This document shows, one piece after another, positions 44,390 to 52,698 of a DNA stretch of 64,000 nt. Positions within the stretch are counted from its first letter, which is position 1; each line of letters opens with the position of its first letter. The stretch is taken from NCBI GenBank assembly GCA_016199745.1, contig JACQFZ010000057.1, positions 62,001-126,000 of the forward strand, in the 5' to 3' direction. The notes beneath the pieces were generated by a model. That model saw only the letters and a list, made by a program, of their open reading frames with translations, was not told the DNA's origin and did no database searches. The position numbers and the translations under genes are program-made. This DNA is from Gammaproteobacteria bacterium. Its GTDB lineage: Bacteria > Pseudomonadota > Gammaproteobacteria > Acidiferrobacterales > Sulfurifustaceae.

Positions 44390-45445
44390 ATGAACACGGA
44401 TCCGACGAACTTCCCAACCGACGACCAACCCGAGCCGCCACCAGACAGCGGCGACCGGCGCGAACCGACCCGCAGTGGCCGCGTATCGAGCGGCTTGGCG
44501 CTGATCATTGCCGGTATCGCCCTGCTCGGCAGCGGCTATCTCTGGTACACGTTGTTCCATAATCAACCGGAGCTGTTGCAGACCGATGTCTCCGGCACGC
44601 TCACCCGCCTCGAGCGCGAAAACCGCGAATTGCGCGAATCGCTCGCCGATACCGACGAAGAGCTGCGCGTCGCCCACGAAACGCAGGAAACGATGAAGGC
44701 GGCGCTCGACAAAATTCAGACGGATTTGAGCCGCAATCGCACCGATTGGATGGTCGCCGAGGCCGAGCAATTGCTGCTGACGGCCAACCGCCGGCTGCAG
44801 TTGTCGCGCGATGTCACATCGGCACTGGCGGCGCTACAAGCCGCCGACCGCCAGATCGAGCTGTTGGCAAGCCCGAACCTATTGCCGGTGCGGCGCCAAT
44901 TGGCGCGTGAGATTGCACTCCTCGAGACCATCGAACGTACCGATACCGCCGGCATGTCGCTTCAGCTCGGCGGCATGGCCGATAGCGTCGACCGCCTGCC
45001 GCTAACGGCAGCGCTACGCACCCAAGCCGAACAATCGGCCGCCGCCAGTAACCAAACCGCCGCGGCGCCGAGCGACGAACAACGGCTGACCGCGCACGCC
45101 ATGTGGCAAGATCTGCTCAGCCTGGTACGTATCCGGCATAACAACACCGCCGAAAAACCGCTATTGCCGCCCGAGCAACAATACTTCGTGCGCGAAAATT
45201 TGCGCCTGATGTTGTACGGCGCACAACACGCGCTGCTACAGGGCAACGTCGCTACGTACCAGCAAAACCTTAAGACCGCGCACCGTTGGTTGACCGATTA
45301 CTTCGATCCCAATTCACAAGCGGTTACCGCTGCTTTGGCCGATCTGGAAAAAATGCAAGCAACGCCGGTCATGGCCGAGCTGCCAAACATCAATACTTCC
45401 CTTGAGTTGCTGCGCAAGAGCGCCGGCCGGCGGCAAGACTCATGA
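44390..45445 (+). CDS. hemX: HemX-like membrane protein
   Basis: The protein has 351 residues. A proline-rich start, one helix (ALIIAGIALLGSGYLWYTLF, about 42-61) and a long coiled coil (VSGTLTRLERENRELRESL) precede the HemX domain. It lacks any SAM-binding site, so the old name uroporphyrinogen methyltransferase does not apply. It is always seen between hemD and hemY; its exact role is unknown. Confidence 0.93.
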   Translation: MNTDPTNFPTDDQPEPPPDSGDRREPTRSGRVSSGLALIIAGIALLGSGYLWYTLFHNQPELLQTDVSGTLTRLERENRELRESLADTDEELRVAHETQETMKAALDKIQTDLSRNRTDWMVAEAEQLLLTANRRLQLSRDVTSALAALQAADRQIELLASPNLLPVRRQLAREIALLETIERTDTAGMSLQLGGMADSVDRLPLTAALRTQAEQSAAASNQTAAAPSDEQRLTAHAMWQDLLSLVRIRHNNTAEKPLLPPEQQYFVRENLRLMLYGAQHALLQGNVATYQQNLKTAHRWLTDYFDPNSQAVTAALADLEKMQATPVMAELPNINTSLELLRKSAGRRQDS

Positions 45446-46686
45446 GACTGGTTCTAGTCATCATCGGTGCGCTGCTCAGCGCTATTCTGTTGACGATGTA
45501 CGCGCTCGATAATCCCGGCTATGTGCTGATCGCCCGTACGCCGTGGAGCATCGAGATGTCGCTCACGGTGTTCATGTTGCTCGGCCTAGTCGCCGCCGGT
45601 GCGCTTTATCTGGTGGTTTACCTGGCGGTGCGTCTCATCCGTATCCCGCGCGACGTCGAGCAATGGCGTGCGCACCGTAACGAGCGCCAAGCACGCGAGT
45701 CGCTTTACCAAGGTTTAATCAAACTGGCCGAAGCCAATTGGAGCGAGGCGGAAGCACGGCTGTTGACCAGCATGCGCGGCGGCGATACGCCGCTCTTGAG
45801 CTATCTCGGCGCGGCGTGCGTGAACCAAGGTCAAGGCAATCTCGAAAAGCGCGACGAATATCTCGCCGGCGCTCATCGGCGCTCGCCGCAACATCATCTC
45901 GCTATCGGTATGACGCAGGCGAACCTGCAGTACTTGGCGCATCAATCCGAGCAGGCGCTGGCAACGCTCACCGAGCTGCGCCAACTCGCCCCCAAACACA
46001 AGCATGTGTTAAAGCTGCTGGCGCAGCTTTATCTCGAGCTGCGCGACTGGACCAATCTGGCCGAGCTGGCGTCGCAGTTGCGGCAGAATGCCGTGCTCAC
46101 GTCGAAAGAAGTCGATGCGCTGGAGCTGCGCGCGCATCGCGAGTTGCTGGTGTTGAGCTTGCCGTCGGGCGCCGGCGATGTCTTACAGAAAGCTTGGAAC
46201 GCCGTACCGAAACATCTGCGCCGACAACCAACGCTGATCGCGATTTATGCGCGGCAACTGATCCAGCAACGCGAGATGAATCAGGCCGAAGAGTTACTGC
46301 GTAACACCATCGAACAACAATGGGACGATGCGCTGGTCGATCTGTACGGTCAGGCACGCAGCGACACGCCGACTGAACAGTTGGAGAACGCCGAGAACTG
46401 GCTGACGTTGCATCCGGAAGAACCCTACCTGCTGCTAACCCTCGGGCGGCTCTCGATCCACGCTAACCGCGAGCAAAAGGCGCGCGGTTATCTTGAAAAG
46501 TGCATCAACCTGCGCGGTCCGGCCGAGGCCTATCGTGAGCTCGGCGGATTGCTGGAACGTTTAGGCGAGAAAGACCGCGCACTAGCGTGCTACCGGCGCG
46601 GGACGGAAGTGTATGCCGAGGACTTGCGGCTACCGTCGCAACGCTCGACGGCGAGTCTTACGTTTCGATCGACGGCAGTTCATTAA
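45442..46686 (+). CDS. hemY: HemY-like TPR membrane protein
   Basis: The protein has 414 residues; the ATG overlaps hemX by four bases. Two N-terminal helices (1-20, 43-65) with the hemY_N hallmark DNPGYVLIARTPWSIEMSL are followed by TPR-like helical repeats to about 390. This is the proteobacterial hemY-N protein, not protoporphyrinogen oxidase. It ends the hemC-hemD-hemX-hemY operon. Confidence 0.94.
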   Translation: MRLVLVIIGALLSAILLTMYALDNPGYVLIARTPWSIEMSLTVFMLLGLVAAGALYLVVYLAVRLIRIPRDVEQWRAHRNERQARESLYQGLIKLAEANWSEAEARLLTSMRGGDTPLLSYLGAACVNQGQGNLEKRDEYLAGAHRRSPQHHLAIGMTQANLQYLAHQSEQALATLTELRQLAPKHKHVLKLLAQLYLELRDWTNLAELASQLRQNAVLTSKEVDALELRAHRELLVLSLPSGAGDVLQKAWNAVPKHLRRQPTLIAIYARQLIQQREMNQAEELLRNTIEQQWDDALVDLYGQARSDTPTEQLENAENWLTLHPEEPYLLLTLGRLSIHANREQKARGYLEKCINLRGPAEAYRELGGLLERLGEKDRALACYRRGTEVYAEDLRLPSQRSTASLTFRSTAVH

Positions 46687-46720
46687 CCCCCTCTCCCCTC
46701 TCCTCTGTTGCGGGGGAGGG
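46686..46720. repeat. degenerate C/T-rich REP-like repeat after hemY
   Basis: A C/T-rich arm (CCCCCTCTCCCCTCTCCTCT) and a G-rich arm (GCGGGGGAGGG) follow the hemY stop. This looks like a decayed member of the same repeat family as at 11919 and 63130. Confidence 0.5.
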
Positions 46721-46750
46721 AATGAGGCTTCGATGTAGGGTAAGCAATTT

Positions 46751-46784
46751 GTTATCCACGCGGATTCGAATCCGCGTGGATAAC
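46751..46784. repeat. 34-bp perfect palindrome
   Basis: GTTATCCACGCGGATTC (46751-46767) is followed directly by its exact reverse complement (46768-46784) without spacer. Each end carries TTATCCACG, one base from the DnaA box TTATCCACA, in inverted orientation. It lies between the convergent hemY and Sel1 (copy 2) genes. It may be a terminator, a protein-binding site or a transposition relic. Confidence 0.9.
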
Positions 46785-46881
46785 GGTTGTGAAAGTAGTT
46801 ATTAATAATTTGCGATGGCGGCGCATGATTAAGCGCTTTCCATTAACGATGCGATAGAACTCAAAAAAGAATTGCTTAGGG

Positions 46882-47652
46882 TTAAGGTCGATACAAATCG
46901 TCTCCCCGCGCTGTGGTTTCCATATCCTCCAGCTTGCCGTAGATAGAGATATCGTGGTCCATTGCTCTTAACATCTCCACGGCATCGCGAACGCCACCTC
47001 GGGCGGCGCGCTCCAAGTACGATACCGCGAGCTTTTTTTCAGCGGACTTACCGTTTATGGCATTCGAATCATGGAATTCCCCGAGGTAATAGTCCGCAAT
47101 GGCATAACCTTGCGCAGAGGCTGACATCAACAACGCATATCTGCGCCGACGGCTCTCGTCAGTCTCTGGTTGGACAGTTAAATAAATAGATCTCGCCAAA
47201 TAAACCTGCGCAACAGGATCGCCGAGAGCAGCAGCTTGTTCATAGAGCGACCATTGATCACGGCCGGCGGCTTCGACCGAAATTATCTTGAGCTCTACCA
47301 ATCGGCCCAGCAGGGTCATACCTTTGGCACTACCCTTAGCGCTTGCTATCCGCAGCTGCTCGATCACCTTTTCTTTTTCTTCACCCAATACGAACAAACG
47401 GCCGAGATAAAAATGCAAATCGGAATCGTCGTGGCCTTGGCTTATTAGTGATTCGCACGATTTGCTCAGTTCAATCGCTTTTTGCCGGTACTGCGGACCT
47501 TTCGGAACTTGCGGCAAAGATCGGCAAACCGCCAGTTGCTCGCGATATTGCGCATCAACATTGGGGTCGGAAATGCATGAGGTAATAGCGACCGTCAGGC
47601 CAACGGCAACTATGCAATAGAAGATATTTATTAATTTCAGAGGATGACGCAT
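46882..47652 (-). CDS. Sel1-repeat lipoprotein of duplicated cassette, copy 2
   Basis: The protein has 256 residues. A lipoprotein signal (VAITSC, Cys26) tethers it to a membrane, unlike copy 1. Sel1 repeats run from about 78 to 230: DLHFYLGRLFVLGEEKEKVI, GDPVAQVYLAR, YYLGEFHD and KLAVSYLERAARGGVRDAVE. Its start lies three bases after the stop of the helical protein gene. Relationship to the Sel1 protein at 16134-16913 is clear in these blocks. Function unknown. Confidence 0.83.
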   Translation of the reverse strand: MRHPLKLINIFYCIVAVGLTVAITSCISDPNVDAQYREQLAVCRSLPQVPKGPQYRQKAIELSKSCESLISQGHDDSDLHFYLGRLFVLGEEKEKVIEQLRIASAKGSAKGMTLLGRLVELKIISVEAAGRDQWSLYEQAAALGDPVAQVYLARSIYLTVQPETDESRRRRYALLMSASAQGYAIADYYLGEFHDSNAINGKSAEKKLAVSYLERAARGGVRDAVEMLRAMDHDISIYGKLEDMETTARGDDLYRP

Positions 47653-47655
47653 GGT

Positions 47656-48306
47656 CTAGCGTTCTCCATTGGCTTTCCGCTTAGCATCAAGCCATTGTTT
47701 GCATTTCCGACTGAAATTTATCGTAATTTTATCGGAGGACAATCGGCGATGAATCGCATTCAGCTTTCCAATTATTTCGGCGCAATGTGCCTGCAGTTTA
47801 TTGCCCGCATTAACCGTCTTATACTTCGATTCCATTAGACGTGTGATCTCGTTTCCTATTCGAACCGCTTCGTCCATTGCTACCGGCCCCTTGCTTTGTT
47901 TGCTGTTAAAGCCACGCTCAATTTGTTGAATAGCGGCCGTAATTCGCTGCTCCGCTTCCTGTTCAAGTTTCGCGGAGCGCACAGTCAGTCCGCCGATGAT
48001 GTCCGTGAGCTCATTAACTCTCTCCATCTCGCTTCTGGAAAAAAGTCTGACGCACGTCGAATGGTAGTTGATCTCATTCACCACTCCGCGTCGCATCTCG
48101 TGTCCACCCACCATAAAAGCTGTGTAGTAGTCGTTAACCTCGCTATCAATCTCGTCGAGTTTCTTTTTCACATGATTAAACACTTGCGGTCCCAGCGCCT
48201 GGTGTTCATCTACTAATTGTTGTGCGTAGTCCTGCCCAGCATCGATTAATCCGTCCTTTGCCAGATCTTTTGCTTTATCAAGTATGAGATCCATTGGTGA
48301 CGACAT
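47656..48306 (-). CDS. helical protein of duplicated cassette, copy 2
   Basis: The protein has 216 residues: no signal or membrane helix, an amphipathic start (DLILDKAKDLAKDGLIDAGQ), then a charged helical body. Shared with copy 1 are ALGPQV (about 37-42), a C with FS (CVRLFS) and the C-terminal FSRKCKQWLDAKRKA. This copy gives the native C-terminus of the family. It is cytoplasmic by prediction while its Sel1 partner is a lipoprotein; copy 1 is membrane-anchored. Function unknown. Confidence 0.75.
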   Translation of the reverse strand: MSSPMDLILDKAKDLAKDGLIDAGQDYAQQLVDEHQALGPQVFNHVKKKLDEIDSEVNDYYTAFMVGGHEMRRGVVNEINYHSTCVRLFSRSEMERVNELTDIIGGLTVRSAKLEQEAEQRITAAIQQIERGFNSKQSKGPVAMDEAVRIGNEITRLMESKYKTVNAGNKLQAHCAEIIGKLNAIHRRLSSDKITINFSRKCKQWLDAKRKANGER

Positions 48307-48819
48307 AACGCTTCTCCCTCATTGAAAATTAAGAAAAATTGATAGCACCCTTCACGCTACCGATCGTTTGCTTTAGCCATGTCGATACAGGCGTTTCCTG
48401 AATAAAAAAAGGAAACAACAGCAAAATTCCGAGGGCATCGCTTGTGTGCCGATGCGATGGATAAAAAAGAGGGGGTTCGACGTTGGGATACGGCTTCACA
48501 AGAACACTCCCTTTCTTGATTCTGCTTCTTATTAGCGGGGAGATTCGACCAGACGAAAATCGGCCGGTCAAGCGACTTTCGTTCTATACGATTCGGGTTG
48601 AGGAAATTTTTCTGGGAGTGGAGATGTGTTGTCGGGAGGACGGGGAATGGAAAAATAAAAGCCCATTTCCCTCACCACCCACCTTAACCCTTGCTATGGC
48701 GGGGGATGAAGCGGGATTTTCGCGAGTGTCCAGCGGACACTCACGCCGCCGAACGGGCGCACGTGATTTTCGTGCGCACTGGGTGGGAATAGTTTGGGTG
48801 GGGGTATTAAAGTTAGACG
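48307..48819. other. 513-base non-coding stretch between cassette copy 2 and a lipoprotein gene
   Basis: No protein gene is convincing. It holds the promoter side of cassette copy 2 and, at 48660-48810, a cluster of inverted repeats. The 125-codon frame at 48483-48857 runs through those repeats and into the next gene, so it is not called. Confidence 0.5.
48724..48777. repeat. two hairpins in tandem
   Basis: GAGTGTCC/GGACACTC (48724-48731/48735-48742) and GCGCACG/CGTGCGC (48757-48763/48771-48777) lie side by side, flanked by CACCACCCACC (48673-48683) and GGGTGGG-type arms (48781-48802). This resembles a decayed REP-like element. Confidence 0.6.
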
Positions 48820-49020
48820 CTACTGCTGCTGCCCTTCCTCCGTCGTCGCCTTGTTGATCTCCGCCGCCTGCTGCTCAGCCGATTGCTTCACCTGCCCTTC
48901 CACCGCCCGCGCCTTCTCCTTCGTTTTCAGCAACGGATCGAACACGGTTTCCTTCGGCGGCTTCTCCTCGCAACCGACGCATAACAACAACACCGCAAAA
49001 ATACCGAGCCAGTAGCGCAT
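48820..49020 (-). CDS. small lipoprotein
   Basis: The protein has 66 residues from the ATG at 49020, with GGAGG seven bases upstream. A lipoprotein signal (LLLCVGC) is followed by a charged helical tail EKARAVEGQVKQSAEQQAAE, like small periplasmic helical lipoproteins. It follows the ferredoxin reductase gene by 16 bases on the same strand. Function unknown. Confidence 0.75.
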   Translation of the reverse strand: MRYWLGIFAVLLLCVGCEEKPPKETVFDPLLKTKEKARAVEGQVKQSAEQQAAEINKATTEEGQQQ

Positions 49021-49036
49021 GCACACCTCCGCGGCT

Positions 49037-50068
49037 TTAGGTCGTATGGGCGAACTCAAAAGAATCATAGTGCAACCGATCTTCGGCAAGGCCGCGCGGA
49101 AAGAAGACGGCGCGGATCGCGTTGATCATCGGCGGCGGACCGCTGGCATACACCTCATGCCCGCTGAAATCGGCATAATCGGCTAACACCGCGTCGTGTA
49201 CCCAGCCGGTACGGCCGGTCCAAGCATCTTCCGGTTGCGGCTCGGACAACACCGGCGTGTAACGGAAATTGGGATATGCCGCGCACCAGCTTTCGGCTAG
49301 CGCGTGCCGATACAAATCGCGCTTGGCGCGTACGCCCCAGTAGAGATGCATCGGCCGCTTGAGACCGCGGGCGATGGCGTCTTGCACGATCGATTGGATC
49401 GGTGCGAAGCCGGTGCCACCGGCGACGAGGATGATCGGCCGTTCGGCGTCGTCCTCGCGCAGAAAAAACATACCGAGCGGTCCGCGAAACCGCAGCAGGT
49501 CCTTCTCGCGCATCTCGTTAAACACTTGGCCGGTGAAGCGACCGCCCGGCACATGCCGCACATGTAGCTCGAGCGAATCGACCTGATGCGGCGGATTGGC
49601 GAGCGAGAAACTGCGGCGATCGCCACTACGCAGCAGGATGTCGATGTATTGGCCGGCGAGAAATTTGAACGGCTCGGGTTGTTGCGGCAACTTGAGCGAC
49701 AACACCATCACATCGTGCGCTGCCCGTTCGAGCTGGATCACGCGTGCTGGCAAGGTCTTGATGACGATACCCTTGGGCGCGTCGATCTCTTTTGCTTCGA
49801 TCGTTAAATCGGACGTCGGTCGCGCCTGGCAGAACAATGCTTTGCCGGCGGCACGCTCGTCGGCGGTCAACGCTTTTTCGTCATACGTGCCGTAATCGAC
49901 GCTGCCCGTCAGCACCACGCCCTTGCAGGCACCGCAGGAACCGTTGCGGCAGCTATGCGGCAACAACAACCCTGCGCGCAATACGCCGTCGAGCACGGTT
50001 TCGGTCGCTTTGACGGTAACCTCGCGACCACTGGGTTGGATACGAACTTTATAAGTTTTATCGGTCAT
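49037..50068 (-). CDS. 2Fe-2S ferredoxin reductase (CDP-6-deoxy-delta-3,4-glucoseen reductase-like)
   Basis: The protein has 343 residues. The plant-type ferredoxin domain (1-90) has ligands Cys40, Cys45, Cys48 and Cys80 (CRNGSCGACKG, LFCQ). The FAD domain has RRSFSLAN, and the NAD domain has GGTGFAPIQSI and the closing YASGPPPMI. This is the AscD/phenol-hydroxylase-reductase layout. In most gammaproteobacteria it is a housekeeping oxidoreductase with unknown partner; no deoxysugar genes are nearby. Confidence 0.94.
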   Translation of the reverse strand: MTDKTYKVRIQPSGREVTVKATETVLDGVLRAGLLLPHSCRNGSCGACKGVVLTGSVDYGTYDEKALTADERAAGKALFCQARPTSDLTIEAKEIDAPKGIVIKTLPARVIQLERAAHDVMVLSLKLPQQPEPFKFLAGQYIDILLRSGDRRSFSLANPPHQVDSLELHVRHVPGGRFTGQVFNEMREKDLLRFRGPLGMFFLREDDAERPIILVAGGTGFAPIQSIVQDAIARGLKRPMHLYWGVRAKRDLYRHALAESWCAAYPNFRYTPVLSEPQPEDAWTGRTGWVHDAVLADYADFSGHEVYASGPPPMINAIRAVFFPRGLAEDRLHYDSFEFAHTT

Positions 50069-50156
50069 GTAATGCGCTGCCTACACAAAATGGAACGGAC
50101 GCGTATTGTCGCCTAATCGGCCAATGGTAGGAACTTAACGGGAACGATTCGGGGAT

Positions 50157-50747
50157 TTAGATCCAATCGACGCCGTGTACCTGCTGCCAGATGCGTACGG
50201 CACGATCGACCTGGTTATGATTGAGCGCTTGTTGGGCCGCCCGTTCGCAGTCATCCTCGCTGGCGCACTCGAAGCCGTCGACGCGGTGCGCCATCCGGGT
50301 TTCGCTGCGGGTATAACCGTTGCCGTCCCAGGTATAGCGGTTGTAGCTGGTGTAGCTGTTGCTGAGCTCGGCCCGCAACTGTACCGAGGGATAGGCACCG
50401 TTGCGATCGAGCCGATATTCGCCGACCAGCGCCAACAGCACTTGCGTGCCGCCCGCCTGCTTTTCGATTAACCAGGCACGGCATCCGTCGGCGTTGCAGC
50501 GATCGTGCTCGACTAAAAAGAGATGCCCGTGCGGCGTGTGGCTGAGCCAGCGAATTTGGTAGCCGGCATCGGCGCAGGTCGCGCTGGACGCAGCGACCGG
50601 AACCGCGGCGCAGTCGTTCAGTACCTCGACCGGCAGCTCGGCGACCCGCAACGTCGGATCGGACGATTCGCCGACGCCGCTTCCGAGAACGGCGTAGAGG
50701 GCGAGACCGGCGATGATGGAGAGGCTCCATGACCGTGCCTTAGTCAT
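50157..50747 (-). CDS. unknown secreted cysteine-rich protein
   Basis: The protein has 196 residues from the ATG at 50747; starts at 50783 or 50864 are also open. A hydrophobic N-terminus (SLSIIAGLALYAVLGSGVG) suggests export. Cysteines occur in short-spaced pairs (HDRCNADGCRAW, ECASEDDCERA), fitting disulfides in the periplasm. There is a Thr/Tyr-rich middle (SYTSYNRYTWDGNGYT). I recognise no family. It is divergent from the ABC transporter set. Confidence 0.65.
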   Translation of the reverse strand: MTKARSWSLSIIAGLALYAVLGSGVGESSDPTLRVAELPVEVLNDCAAVPVAASSATCADAGYQIRWLSHTPHGHLFLVEHDRCNADGCRAWLIEKQAGGTQVLLALVGEYRLDRNGAYPSVQLRAELSNSYTSYNRYTWDGNGYTRSETRMAHRVDGFECASEDDCERAAQQALNHNQVDRAVRIWQQVHGVDWI

Positions 50748-50995
50748 CTGTCGTGCACCCGAACCGACATTGGTTTCGCTCATGCGCCTGCTCTGCCCTT
50801 GCCCGCTCCCGAAAGGGGAGAGTGGGCGGGAGTTCGCTTCGCGGTTCGTCGATTGAGTGCGCATGTTTTGATTCCTTGCCGCCTATTCAGCAGATTCCAT
50901 GCCACGTCGAAAAGCTGACGGCTCGCGTTGACTTTGGCGGCCTCGGCGCCTTAAATGCGACCCTACCTAACCCCGCGTAATCACTTGGAAAACAG

Positions 50996-51949
50996 ATGGC
51001 GGCGACTCCCTTGGCCGAGGTCCACAACCTGACCCGCTATTACGGCGATCTCAGAGCCGTGAACAGCGTCAGCTTCACGATCCATCCGGGTGAGATCCTC
51101 GGTTTCCTCGGCCCGAACGGCGCCGGTAAAACCACCACCATGCAGATCCTGACCGGCAACCTGGCGCCGAGCGACGGCGACGTGCGCATCAACGGCCATG
51201 ACCTGCTGGCCGAGCCGCGCCAAGCGAAGGCGGCGCTCGGTTACCTGCCGGAACAACCGCCGGTTTATCGCGACCTGACGGTCGATGAATACCTCGACTA
51301 CTGCGCGGCGCTGCACCGCATCCCGCGTCCGCGGCGGCGCGAGATGCGCGAGGCCGCCAAGAGCAAGTGCGGCTTGAGCGACGTCGGTCGACGGGTGATC
51401 GGCAACTTGTCGAAGGGCTATCAGCAACGCGTCGGCATCGCTCAGGCGATCATTCATCTACCGCCGCTGGTGATTCTGGACGAGCCCACGATCGGCCTCG
51501 ACCCGATCCAGATCCGCGAGATCCGCGCGTTGATCCGCGAACTCGGTAAAGATCACGGCGTCATCCTCTCGACCCACATTCTTCCCGAAGTGCAGGCCAC
51601 CTGCGATCGGGTACAAATCATCAATAAAGGCAGCCTAGTGCTGAGCGATACCATCGACGGTCTAGCGCGGCACTTGAAGTCGGCCGCACTGATCGTCGGC
51701 TTGCGGCAGCCACCGGCATTGACCGAGATCGAGCATATCGCCGGCGTGCGCGGCGTCAGTACGATCGACGGCAGCCACGTACGCGTGCTGCACGAGCCGG
51801 GGCAAGACCCAACCGACGAGATCGTTCGACTCGCGACCGAGCGCCACTGGGGCTTACACGAGATCGGCCCGGAGCGCGCGTCGCTCGAACAAATCTTCGT
51901 CGAGCTCACTGCCGCTGAACAAACCATCGCCGCGGAGACGCCCGCATGA
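50996..51949 (+). CDS. GldA-like ABC transporter ATP-binding protein
   Basis: The protein has 317 residues. Walker A is GPNGAGKTTT (39-48), the signature is NLSKGYQQRVGIAQAI, Walker B is LVILDEPTIGLDP, and the H-loop STH is present. The C-terminal 100 residues are the usual accessory domain of export-type ABC-2 ATPases. It overlaps the permease by four bases. With the next three genes it resembles the gliding-associated ABC set, which in proteobacteria has no gliding role. Confidence 0.95.
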   Translation: MAATPLAEVHNLTRYYGDLRAVNSVSFTIHPGEILGFLGPNGAGKTTTMQILTGNLAPSDGDVRINGHDLLAEPRQAKAALGYLPEQPPVYRDLTVDEYLDYCAALHRIPRPRRREMREAAKSKCGLSDVGRRVIGNLSKGYQQRVGIAQAIIHLPPLVILDEPTIGLDPIQIREIRALIRELGKDHGVILSTHILPEVQATCDRVQIINKGSLVLSDTIDGLARHLKSAALIVGLRQPPALTEIEHIAGVRGVSTIDGSHVRVLHEPGQDPTDEIVRLATERHWGLHEIGPERASLEQIFVELTAAEQTIAAETPA

Positions 51950-52695
51950 TCCTCACTATCGCCCGGCGCGAATTCAAGAATCTATTCCTGTCGCCGCTCG
52001 CCTGGGTCGTACTGGCTGTCGTCCAAACGATCTTGGCCATCATCTATCTATTGAGCATCCGCGACGTGATCGAAAAAAGCGATCAGCTGATGGCGCTCGA
52101 AGGCATTCCGGGCGTCACCGAAATGATCGTGCCGTCGCTCTACGCCAACGCCGCCATGATCCTGCTGTTGGTCACGCCGCTTTTAACCATGCGCCTAATC
52201 GCCGAAGAGCGCCGCAATCGAACGCTGCCGCTGCTGTTCAGCTCGCCGATCTCGATGACCGAGGTCGTGCTCGGCAAATATTTGGGGGTGTTGCTGTTTC
52301 TGTGGCTACTGCTGGCGATGATCGCGCTAATGCCGTTATCGCTGATCTTCGGCGGCCCAGTCGACTTCGGTTTGCTCGGCGCCGCCACCCTCGGTCTGGC
52401 GCTAACGCTGGCGAGCTTCGCCGCTATCGGTTTATTCATGTCGACCCTCACGCAACATCCGATCGTCGCCGCCATCGGCGCCTTCGGGTTATCGCTGTTC
52501 TTTTGGATCGTCGATTGGAGCGGCCAAGGCGACATCCATGCCAGCGTGCCGGCATACCTATCGCTGTTCAATCATTACTTAACGTTTCTCAAAGGCATTT
52601 TCGACAGCACCGCCGCTGTTTATTACGCGCTGCTGGTGGTGACGTTCTTGACCCTCAGTATCCGCCGGCTCGATGCTGACCGGCTGGGAGGCTGA
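51946..52695 (+). CDS. ABC-2 type permease (GldF-like)
   Basis: The protein has 249 residues with six helices. The opening TIARREFKNLFLSPLAWVVL and the block RLIAEERRNRTLPLLFSSPI are standard ABC-2 permease features. A large loop (SIRDVIEKSDQLMALEGIPG) lies after the first helix. It works with the ATPase encoded just upstream. The substrate is unknown. Confidence 0.94.
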   Translation: MILTIARREFKNLFLSPLAWVVLAVVQTILAIIYLLSIRDVIEKSDQLMALEGIPGVTEMIVPSLYANAAMILLLVTPLLTMRLIAEERRNRTLPLLFSSPISMTEVVLGKYLGVLLFLWLLLAMIALMPLSLIFGGPVDFGLLGAATLGLALTLASFAAIGLFMSTLTQHPIVAAIGAFGLSLFFWIVDWSGQGDIHASVPAYLSLFNHYLTFLKGIFDSTAAVYYALLVVTFLTLSIRRLDADRLGG

Positions 52696-52698
52696 GCC

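Noticed and set aside
46760-46775. tRNA T-arm-like GGATTCGAATCC
   Set aside because: No acceptor, D or anticodon arm around it; it is the centre of a larger palindrome.
48483-48857. 124-codon frame after cassette copy 2
   Set aside because: Low-complexity and crosses inverted repeats and the lipoprotein gene on the other strand.
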